A DNA stretch of 64,000 nt from the NCBI RefSeq assembly GCF_018860155.1, contig NZ_JAHKNI010000001.1, positions 819,333 to 883,332 on the forward strand. The letters are read 5' to 3'. The notes under the pieces are model-generated. The model had not been told where the DNA came from, did no database searches, and saw only the letters and a program-made list of their open reading frames with translations. Position numbers and translations under genes: made by a program. The DNA comes from Nocardia albiluteola. GTDB lineage: Bacteria > Actinomycetota > Actinomycetes > Mycobacteriales > Mycobacteriaceae. Shown here piece after piece: positions 57,132-64,000 of this stretch; the stretch's first letter is position 1, and each line of letters begins with the position of its first letter.

Positions 57132-59705
57132 TCACTGCGCCAGCGCCGCCACCGGCTGGCTCAGCAGCTGGGCGCAGCGCAGCAGACCCAGGTGGCTGTA
57201 CGCCTGCGGATGATTGCCGAGCGAGCGTTCGGCAACCGGGTCGTACTCCTCGCTCAGCAGCCCGGTCGGCCCGGCCACGTCGATGAGCTGCGCGAACAGT
57301 GCCTCCGCGTCGGACCGCTTGCCGATCAGCAGGTACGCCTCCACCAGCCAGGCCGCGCACAGGTGGAATCCGCCCTCGCCGCCGGGCAGCCCGTCGTCGT
57401 GGTGGTACCGGTACACCGTCGAGCCGCTGCGCAGCTCCGCCTCGGTGGCCACCACGGTGGCGGCGAACCGCGGATCCGACGGATCGATCAGCCCGCTCAA
57501 CCCGATGTGCAGGGTCGCGGCGTCCAGATCGGTGCCGTCGTAGGCGGCGGTGAAGGACTGCACGTCGTCGTTCCAGCCCTTGGCCTTGACCTCGTCGGCG
57601 ATCGTCTCGCGCAACTCGGCCCAGGCCGGATCGGCCAGCCGGCCGAACTTGCCCGCGAGCCGCAGCGCGCGGTCGACGGTCAGCCAGCCCATCACCTTGG
57701 AGTACACATGATGGCGCGGATTGCCGCGGATCTCCCAGATGCCGTGGTCGGGCTCGTTCCAGCGCCGCTGCACCGCCGACACCATGGCGATCACCAGCTC
57801 CCAGTCCCGATCCGGCAGCACCTTGGCGGGATCGGTCATGCCCTTGTGCTCGCGCGCCTCGGCCAGTGCGGCAATGAGATCCACGATCGGGCCGAACACG
57901 TCGAGCTGCACCTGCATATTGGCCGCGTTGCCTACGCGCACTGGCCGCGAGCCCGCGTAACCCGGGAGCTGGTCCAGCACGGCCTCGGGGCCGAGGGTCT
58001 CCCCGTAGAGCGTGTAGAGCGGGTGCAGGCGCTCCGGCCCGGCCAGTGTCTCCAGTACCCGGTGCACCCAGGCCAGGAAGTTCTCGGCCTCGTTCAGCGA
58101 GCCCAGCGCCACCAGTGCATGCGCGGTCAGCGAGGCATCGCGCAGCCAGCAGTAGCGGTAATCCCAGTTGCGCACGCCGCCGATCTCCTCCGGCAGCGAG
58201 GTGGTCGCCGCTGCGAGGATGGAGCCCGAGGGCGCGTGTACCAGCCCGCGCAGGGTCAGCGCGGAACGCTTCATCAGGTCGGGCTTGAGTGGTGGCAGCT
58301 CGAGCTGCTCGGACCAGTCGCGCCAGTACAGCTCGGCCTCGCGACGCCGGTCCGGCTCGCTCACCATGGCCGGGGCCAGATCCGAGGTGCCGCACCGCAT
58401 TTCGAGCACCACCGGACCGCGGGACGGATCGATAACGGCGGTGGCGAACTGGTGGATGCCCTCCTCGGCGATCGTCCACTGCACGCCCGGGGACCGCAGC
58501 ACGATCGGGTCGTTGGTGCCGTGCACCCGCAGCCCGGACGATTCCTGCACCAGCGTGACGGGTACCTGCCCGAATTCCGGGCGCGGTGCGAAGGTGACCA
58601 CAGCCTTGGCGTCGCCGGTGATCACGCGGGTCAGGTCGGTGCGCTCGGGCGCGGTGTCGTGCGGCAGGTAGTCCACGACCTGCAGGCTGGCCCAGCGGGT
58701 TTCGACGGTCATGGTGCCGTCGATGTAGCGCTGGGACAGCGGTAGCCCGGGACGCTCGGGCACGACGGTGAAGTGCCCGGACTCCGAGCCGCCGAGCAGG
58801 TGCGCGAACACCGCCGCCGAATCGGGTTCGGGATGGCAGAACCAGGTGATGGTGCCGTCGGGGGTCACCAGGGCCTTGGCACGGGGGCTGGCCAGCATGG
58901 TCAGCCGCTCGATTCGGGGGGCCGAGGAACCGGCCAGCCAGGTGCGGCGCTCCTCGAGCAGGAACGCCAGGGCCATGGACACCTCCTCGGTACTGGCGAC
59001 CCGATAGTCGGCCTGACTCTCGCCCTCGCCGACCTTGATCCCGACGTCCGGTCCGGCCAGGCGCGCGAACGCCTTCTCGTCGGTGACGTCGTCGCCGAAG
59101 AACACCGCGGCCGAGGCGCCCTCCTGATGCCGGATGACGTCCAGGGCGGCGCCCTTGTCGGTCTGGATGACCGCCAGCTCGATGACGGCCTTGCCCTCGG
59201 TCACCTGCACCCCGACCCAGCTGGCCGGGCCCTGGCCGGCCTGCTGCAGCGCGCGCCGGCCCACCTCGGGGGCGGCATTGCGGACGTGCAGGGCGACACT
59301 GGCCGGTTTGACCTCGACCGAGGCGCCAGGATTGTCCTGGGCGATCCTGGTCAGCGCGCTCTGCACTTCCTGCAGCAGCTGTTTGGCGTCGTTGTCGATG
59401 GCATGGACGAAGCCGACGTCGAATTCCGACCCGTGGCTTCCGATTAGCTGTACCTCGACCGGGAGGCGAGACAGAGCCGCGAGATCTCGCAGAGCCCGGC
59501 CGGATATGACGGCCGCCGTGGTGGCGGTCAGACCGGCGAGCGCGCGCAGTGCGCTCACCGATTCACGTTGGGGGTAGGCCTTCGCCGGGTCGGAAACGAT
59601 GGGTGCGAGTGTCCCGTCGTAGTCCGAGGCGACTAGTAGCCGTGGCATACGGGCTACCGCCGCCAACGCACGGCGAAGTTCGATGGGCAAATCCTGTGCG
59701 CTCAC
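57132..59705 (-). CDS. Fused trehalose-6-phosphate phosphatase / GH15 glycoside hydrolase
   Basis: The protein has 857 residues. The N-terminal 250 residues are a HAD phosphatase of the OtsB type: DYDGTLAPI (nucleophile Asp), the Lys/Gly loops, and GDDVTDEKAF (metal Asp pair). From about residue 270 a GH15 six-hairpin glycosidase follows. VRNWDYRYCWLRDASL and WNEPDHGIWEIRG carry the acid region, and GLLSEEYDP holds the base Glu. GH15 enzymes of actinobacteria include trehalases. The two halves could make trehalose from trehalose-6-phosphate and then cleave it, or work in different contexts. The start is GTG 59705. Confidence 0.92.
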   Translation of the reverse strand: MSAQDLPIELRRALAAVARMPRLLVASDYDGTLAPIVSDPAKAYPQRESVSALRALAGLTATTAAVISGRALRDLAALSRLPVEVQLIGSHGSEFDVGFVHAIDNDAKQLLQEVQSALTRIAQDNPGASVEVKPASVALHVRNAAPEVGRRALQQAGQGPASWVGVQVTEGKAVIELAVIQTDKGAALDVIRHQEGASAAVFFGDDVTDEKAFARLAGPDVGIKVGEGESQADYRVASTEEVSMALAFLLEERRTWLAGSSAPRIERLTMLASPRAKALVTPDGTITWFCHPEPDSAAVFAHLLGGSESGHFTVVPERPGLPLSQRYIDGTMTVETRWASLQVVDYLPHDTAPERTDLTRVITGDAKAVVTFAPRPEFGQVPVTLVQESSGLRVHGTNDPIVLRSPGVQWTIAEEGIHQFATAVIDPSRGPVVLEMRCGTSDLAPAMVSEPDRRREAELYWRDWSEQLELPPLKPDLMKRSALTLRGLVHAPSGSILAAATTSLPEEIGGVRNWDYRYCWLRDASLTAHALVALGSLNEAENFLAWVHRVLETLAGPERLHPLYTLYGETLGPEAVLDQLPGYAGSRPVRVGNAANMQVQLDVFGPIVDLIAALAEAREHKGMTDPAKVLPDRDWELVIAMVSAVQRRWNEPDHGIWEIRGNPRHHVYSKVMGWLTVDRALRLAGKFGRLADPAWAELRETIADEVKAKGWNDDVQSFTAAYDGTDLDAATLHIGLSGLIDPSDPRFAATVVATEAELRSGSTVYRYHHDDGLPGGEGGFHLCAAWLVEAYLLIGKRSDAEALFAQLIDVAGPTGLLSEEYDPVAERSLGNHPQAYSHLGLLRCAQLLSQPVAALAQ

Positions 59706-60000
59706 GCATCCAACCTAGGTGATCGGAGGAGATTTTCAGGGCGCGGGAAACCTTACTTGGTGGGGATAGCGCGTGCGTTCGCGCAGTGATACAAGATGTT
59801 TACGATTGCCTCGCCGTGCGCATCCCCGATTGTGCGAAGTGCTGCTGTACGTTAGCTGGTTGCCCTCCGAGCGTATCGGCCAACCCGGGGGGAATCGGTG
59901 TGTCGCCGTCGGATTCGCCGCGTGTCTGCCGCCCGGAATGTCCGGGACGGGAACTTTAGCAAATTTCTGGCCATGCCTCGGCGGAACGCGGCGCCGGGTG

Positions 60001-60672
60001 TCAGGACGGGAAGTCGGTTGCCGAGCCGAGCAGCAGGTCGACCGTCAGCTCGAGGCGTTCGGCGACATCGGTGGCCGAGGCGCGCCGGGTCAGCCAGGCC
60101 ACCAGGTTCGACAGCCACACGTCGCTGATCACGCGGGAGATGGCCAGCTCGCGGTCGGTGGGCTCGTCGTCGCTCAGTGCGCGGGCGAAGAACCGGTCCA
60201 TCACCCGGCCGACGCGATCGACCTCGGCCGCGGCCGACGCGTCGGCGAACATGAACGCGCGCGTCATGGCCTCGGTGAGCAGCGGGTCGCGCTGCATGGC
60301 GCGGGTGACCTGGGTCAGCATCAGATGCATGCGCTCGCGGGCGTTCTGCCCGGCCAGCGGCTTGCGCTTGCTCTCGAACTGCTCGAACTCGCGGGCCAGC
60401 GCCGACACCAGCAGGTGCACCTTGGACGGGAAGTACCGGTACAGCGTGCCCACCGCAACGTCGGCACGCTCGGCCACCGCGCGCATCTGCACCGCGTCGT
60501 ACCCGCCCTTGGAGGCGAGGGCCAGGGTGGCGTCGAGGATCCGCTTGCGGCGCTCGCGCTGCGCGGTCGAGCTGAGTTCGTCCTCACTGAGCGTGGACAC
60601 CGGCGTGGTGCGCGAACGGTTGCCGTTCTGCCCACTCGCGTCGGCTGCCTGCTCTCGGGAGGGGCTGGCCAT
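60001..60672 (-). CDS. kstR: TetR-family cholesterol regulator KstR
   Basis: The protein has 223 residues. The N-terminal 35 residues are variable. The DNA-binding helix-turn-helix (GGYDAVQMRAVAERADVAVG, TLYRYFPSK) is almost identical to M. tuberculosis KstR (Rv3574). The ligand domain has AMQRDPLLTEAMTRA and DVWLSNLVAWLTRRASATDV as in that protein. KstR represses sterol side-chain and ring-degradation genes until 3-oxo-cholestenoyl-CoA appears. GGAAAGGA precedes the ATG. The divergent fadE34 and the perfect palindrome between them support autoregulation. Confidence 0.93.
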   Translation of the reverse strand: MASPSREQAADASGQNGNRSRTTPVSTLSEDELSSTAQRERRKRILDATLALASKGGYDAVQMRAVAERADVAVGTLYRYFPSKVHLLVSALAREFEQFESKRKPLAGQNARERMHLMLTQVTRAMQRDPLLTEAMTRAFMFADASAAAEVDRVGRVMDRFFARALSDDEPTDRELAISRVISDVWLSNLVAWLTRRASATDVAERLELTVDLLLGSATDFPS

Positions 60673-60773
60673 CGGTGTAAGTCCTTTCCTGCACAAGCCG
60701 TGTTCCGTCGGGCCGGTGCGTTTGGCGTTGCGGTAGCCGGGATCGGCGCTTGACTTCCGCCCGACCTAGATAT

Positions 60774-60787
60774 TAGAACATGTTCTA
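60774..60787. promoter_or_regulatory. KstR operator
   Basis: TAGAACATGTTCTA is a perfect 14-bp palindrome and the core of the KstR motif. It lies between kstR and fadE34, 102 bases from the kstR start and 36 from the fadE34 start. Confidence 0.85.
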
Positions 60788-60822
60788 GGTGTGGCAGTCA
60801 CGCCGGGAAGGCGGTACGGAGT

Positions 60823-63066
60823 GTGACCATCGCCACCAGTGACGAGCATAAAGCCGTCCAGGAGTCGATGCGCGGATGGGCGGCGACTGTCGGCCCGATT
60901 GCAACAATGCGCGCAGGTCTTGCCGGGGCGGAGCCGGCGGCGGCAGCGCAGCGCGAGCACGCGGGCGCCCCTGGCGGTTCCAATGAGCCTGCGGCCGCCA
61001 ATTTCTGGCGCGGGTTCTGGCCGAGCCTGGTAGGGCTCGGCGTCTTCCGCGTCGCCGTCGCCGAAGGCGCCGAGGACGCAGACGGTTCCGTGAGCGACCT
61101 GGCCGTGCTGATCGAACAGGCGGCACACGATCTGGTGGGCGGTCCGGTGCTGACGACGGCGCTGGCCGGACTCGTCACGGGCGCGGCCGTGGCCGAGGAC
61201 ACCCCCTGCGGGGTATCCCTCGAGGAGCCGGTCGTGGTGCCCGGCAACGGTTCCGGCGATCTCGAACTCACCGGAGCCTGGGAGACCGTCATCGGCGCCG
61301 CCGCGGGAACCGCCGTGCTGCTGCCGGTGCGACGGGACGATCGCGACGCGTGGTGCCTGGTCGCCCCCGAGGCCGCAGGCCTGCGCATGGACACCCTCGA
61401 GCCGCTGGACCGCAGCACGCCGCTGGCGCGCGTGGAATGCACCGGCGTGCGGGTACCGGCGGAGCACGTCTTCGAACCGGCCTGCGCGGTACGGGATCTG
61501 GCCGCGGTGCTGGTCGCCGCCGAGGCCGCCGGGATCGCCGGCTGGTGCCTGGAGACCGCCACCGAGTACGCCAAGGTCCGTGAGCAGTTCGGACGCAGGA
61601 TCGGCGAATTCCAGGCGGTGAAGCACCTCTGCGCGTGGATGCTGTGCCGCGCGGAGCTCATTCGCGCGGTCGCGGCCGACGCCGCCGGAGCCGTGGACGC
61701 CGGCAGCGACGAGCTGCCCCTGGCCGCCGCCATCGCGATGACGATCGCGCTGGACGCGGTCGTCGAGACCGCCAAGGACTGCATTCAGGTGCTCGGCGGC
61801 ATCGGCTTCACCTGGGAGCATGACGCGCACTTCTACCTGCGCCGGGCGGTCGCGCTGCGGCAGCTGATGGGCGGCTCGGCCCCCTGGCGGGCGCGGGTGA
61901 CCGAGCTGGTGCGCGCCGGGCAGCGCCGCACGGTGGGCCTGGATCTGGGCTTCGGCGCGGGCGCCGGGAGCGACGCGCAGGCATGGGAGGCGGTCGGCCT
62001 CGACGCCGCCGACGCGACCGAGCTCGCCGCGGATCTCGCCCGGATCGGCGCACTCCCGCTCGAGCAGCAGCGAGATGCGCTGGTGGACACCGGACTTCTC
62101 GCCCCGCACTGGCCCCGGCCGTACGGCCGGGGCGCGGGCCCGATCCTGCGCACGCTCATCGACGAGCAGGTGCGGGGCGCCGGAATCACGGTGCCCGACA
62201 TCCAGATCGGCAACTGGGCGGTGCCGACCCTGCTGCAGCACGGCAGCCGCGAGCAGGTCGAGCGCTTCGTGCGCCCGACGCTGCGCGGCGAGGTGATCTG
62301 GTGCCAGCTGTTCAGTGAGCCGGGGGCCGGATCGGATCTGGCGGCGTTGCGCACCACCGCAACTCGCGTCGAGGGCGGCTGGCGGCTGCAGGGGCAGAAG
62401 GTGTGGACCTCACTGGCGAACGTCGCCAACTGGGGGATCTGCCTGGCCCGCACCGATGCGAATGTGCCCAAGCACAAGGGCATCAGCTATTTCCTCGTGG
62501 ATATGAGCAGCCCCGGAATCGAGATTCGGCCGCTGGTCCAGATCACCGGCGAGGCGAAGTTTTCCGAGGTATTCCTGGACGAGGTATTCGTCCCGGATGA
62601 ATGTCTCGTCGGCGAACTGGGCGCGGGGTGGAAAATCGCGCGCTCCACGTTGTCCAACGAGCGGGTCGCCATGGGCGGCAGCGGAATCGGTAGCGAGCTC
62701 GAGTCGCTCATTGCGGCCGCGCCGGATTCCGGGACCGGCGCGGAACTGATTGCCGACCGCATCGGCGCGCTGGTATCGGATGCGGTTGCGGGACTATTGC
62801 TGGAAACCCGGGCCGCGCAGCGCATGTTGGTCGGCATCGACCCCGGGCCGCAAAGCAGCGTCAGGAAACTGGTCGGCGTGCGGCACCGCCAGGCGGTGGC
62901 GGAATTCGCCGTGGAACTGGCCGGTGTCGCGGGCGCGCGGGAAACGGAAGTGGTGAAAGAATTCCTGTTAACACGCTGTTTGTCGATTGCGGGCGGCACC
63001 GAGCAGATCCTCTTGACCGTGGCCGGCGAACGGATTCTCGGGCTCCCGCGCGAAACGCAGGCCTAG
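60823..63066 (+). CDS. fadE34: Two-domain acyl-CoA dehydrogenase FadE34
   Basis: The protein has 747 residues and two tandem ACAD folds. The N-terminal fold lacks an obvious catalytic Glu; its late segment reads VLGGIGFTWEHDAHFYLRRA. The C-terminal fold has QLFSEPGAGSDLAAL, KVWTSLANVANWGI and SIAGGTEQILLTVAGERILGLPRE, with Glu in GGTEQ as the likely base. M. tuberculosis FadE34 (Rv3573c) has this plan and acts on the sterol side chain. The start is GTG 60823. Divergence from kstR across the operator places it in the KstR regulon. Confidence 0.92.
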   Translation: MTIATSDEHKAVQESMRGWAATVGPIATMRAGLAGAEPAAAAQREHAGAPGGSNEPAAANFWRGFWPSLVGLGVFRVAVAEGAEDADGSVSDLAVLIEQAAHDLVGGPVLTTALAGLVTGAAVAEDTPCGVSLEEPVVVPGNGSGDLELTGAWETVIGAAAGTAVLLPVRRDDRDAWCLVAPEAAGLRMDTLEPLDRSTPLARVECTGVRVPAEHVFEPACAVRDLAAVLVAAEAAGIAGWCLETATEYAKVREQFGRRIGEFQAVKHLCAWMLCRAELIRAVAADAAGAVDAGSDELPLAAAIAMTIALDAVVETAKDCIQVLGGIGFTWEHDAHFYLRRAVALRQLMGGSAPWRARVTELVRAGQRRTVGLDLGFGAGAGSDAQAWEAVGLDAADATELAADLARIGALPLEQQRDALVDTGLLAPHWPRPYGRGAGPILRTLIDEQVRGAGITVPDIQIGNWAVPTLLQHGSREQVERFVRPTLRGEVIWCQLFSEPGAGSDLAALRTTATRVEGGWRLQGQKVWTSLANVANWGICLARTDANVPKHKGISYFLVDMSSPGIEIRPLVQITGEAKFSEVFLDEVFVPDECLVGELGAGWKIARSTLSNERVAMGGSGIGSELESLIAAAPDSGTGAELIADRIGALVSDAVAGLLLETRAAQRMLVGIDPGPQSSVRKLVGVRHRQAVAEFAVELAGVAGARETEVVKEFLLTRCLSIAGGTEQILLTVAGERILGLPRETQA

Positions 63067-63093
63067 GTCCACACCTCAATCGGGAGCTATGAA

Positions 63094-64000
63094 TTGGACT
63101 TCAACAGGGACGAGAGTCAGGACGCTGTCGCCGAGGTTGTCGTAAGTTTGCTAGAACGCAATAGCGCGCGCGATATCGAACTATGGCCGACCCTGATCGA
63201 GAGCGGTCTGCTGGCGGTGGCGCTGCCGGAGCGTTTCGGCGGCGACGGAATGGGCCTGCTCGAGGTGTCGGCGATGCTGACCGAACTGGCCACGGATGCG
63301 GTGCGGACACCGGCGCTGGCCACCCTCGGATTCGGGGCGCTGCCGCTGATCGACCGGACTCCCGACGCGCTGGCGGAAAAGATATTCGCCGCCGTCGCCA
63401 AGGGCGCGGTGCTCACCGCGGCGCTGCACGAGCCGGGCTCGCCGTTCACGGCCGAACCGCAGACCGTCGCGGTGCGGGACGGCGATGCGGTGCGCGTTAC
63501 CGGCCGCAAGATCGCCGTGCCGTATGCCGAGCAGGCCCAGTGGATGCTGGTGCCGACCGATTCCGGCATCGCGGTCGTGGACGGCGATGCCCGGGGGATC
63601 ACCCGTACGGCGAGCCCCTCCTCGGACGGAACGCCGGAATTCTCCGTGCATTTCGATCAGGTCGCGATCCCCGCGGAGCAGCTGCTGCCCGGCGGGATCG
63701 CCGAGCTGCACCGGCTGGCGCTGGCCTCGATCGGCTCGGTCGCGGACGGGCTGCTGAAGGGCGTACTGACGCTGACCGCGGAACATGTGCGCACCCGGCA
63801 TCAGTTCGGGCGGCCGCTGGCCGAATTCCAGGCCGTCGCACAGGAAATCGCCGATGTGTACGTGGTGTCGCGCACGCTGCACGCCGCGGCGCTGTCGGCC
63901 AACTGGGCCCTGGCGCAGGACGACGACAGCCCCGCGCATCGGGAACGGATCGATGACGATTTGGAGGTGCTGGCCTACGCCGTCGCCTCGGATCTGCCCG
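63094..64000 (+). CDS. Acyl-CoA dehydrogenase, cut by window end
   Basis: An open frame from TTG 63094 runs to the window end (302 codons). GGGAG sits eight bases upstream, and the frame begins LDFNRDESQDAVAEVV, as typical FadE N-termini do. ALPERFGGDGMGLLEVS, TAALHEPGSP, RHQFGRPLAEFQAVAQEIADV are ACAD motifs. The ATG at 63089 is out of frame. It follows fadE34 by 27 bases and is likely co-transcribed, probably forming a heteromeric dehydrogenase for steroid-derived acyl-CoA. The catalytic residue would be near the missing end. Confidence 0.88.
   Translation, partial: MDFNRDESQDAVAEVVVSLLERNSARDIELWPTLIESGLLAVALPERFGGDGMGLLEVSAMLTELATDAVRTPALATLGFGALPLIDRTPDALAEKIFAAVAKGAVLTAALHEPGSPFTAEPQTVAVRDGDAVRVTGRKIAVPYAEQAQWMLVPTDSGIAVVDGDARGITRTASPSSDGTPEFSVHFDQVAIPAEQLLPGGIAELHRLALASIGSVADGLLKGVLTLTAEHVRTRHQFGRPLAEFQAVAQEIADVYVVSRTLHAAALSANWALAQDDDSPAHRERIDDDLEVLAYAVASDLP

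Noticed and set aside
58773..59447. A plus-strand frame opposite the otsB part of the fused gene
   Set aside because: It has no ribosome-binding site or domain and lies entirely within a strongly conserved HAD domain on the other strand.

Overview
This is a 64 kb stretch of a high-GC actinobacterial chromosome. Gene content, gene order and protein sequences point to the Mycobacteriales, most likely Nocardia or a close relative. Markers include CarD, Lsr2, ClpC1-type ClpC, MhuD, KstR with FadE34, LpqE, DisA-RadA, FtsH with a Pro/Gln-rich tail, and a folate operon behind ftsH. No tRNA, rRNA, CRISPR array, insertion sequence or phage gene was seen. Many starts are GTG, and several genes have a TANNNT -10 box 6-7 bases before the start codon, as in leaderless mycobacterial mRNAs.

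Layout. 1-6.8 kb holds a cut-off membrane protein, a P-loop kinase, a PfkB kinase / SDR / aldehyde dehydrogenase set, and three conserved proteins of unknown function. 7.1-13.9 kb holds ftsH and the folate genes folE-folP-folB-folK, followed by two conserved membrane-associated proteins. 14.1-17.5 kb is a pantothenate/CoA block (Rossmann-DUF2520 protein, panC, panD, coaX). 17.5-18.7 kb is a cysteine dioxygenase/rhodanese operon behind a cysteine-codon leader peptide. 18.9-25.7 kb holds lysS, lsr2, an FHA-HTH protein, a secreted lipase and clpC. 25.8-32.9 kb is accessory: a PhyH-like oxygenase, a vWA protein, a NarL-type two-component system divergent from an ABC-2 exporter, an SRPBCC protein, OsmC and MhuD.

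33.2-39.7 kb is a two-module NRPS (A-PCP-C-A-PCP-TE) with a DUF6875 partner. 39.7-43.1 kb holds an acyl-CoA dehydrogenase, an alpha/beta hydrolase, an enoyl-CoA hydratase and a small membrane protein. 43.2-53.7 kb is a conserved housekeeping block (rlmB, cysS, ispF, ispD, carD | lpqE, radA, disA | Rv3587c-like gene, carbonic anhydrase | mutY), which appears inverted relative to the M. tuberculosis order as I remember it. 53.9-57 kb is a zinc ABC transporter with a Zur-like operator. 57.1-59.7 kb is a fused trehalose-phosphatase/GH15 protein. 60-64 kb is the edge of the cholesterol regulon: kstR, a perfect KstR palindrome, fadE34 and a cut-off second acyl-CoA dehydrogenase.

The most unusual structures are short ORFs welded to gene starts. 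A 77-bp tandem duplication between folB and folK encodes two near-identical 26-codon ORFs joined by ATGA overlaps. A related 26-codon ORF sits before the DUF2520 gene. Two further copies of its 20-bp core lie in intergenic DNA. The cysteine dioxygenase gene has a leaderless 13-codon peptide ending in Cys-Cys-Arg-Gly, with mutually exclusive RNA stems that reach the Shine-Dalgarno site.
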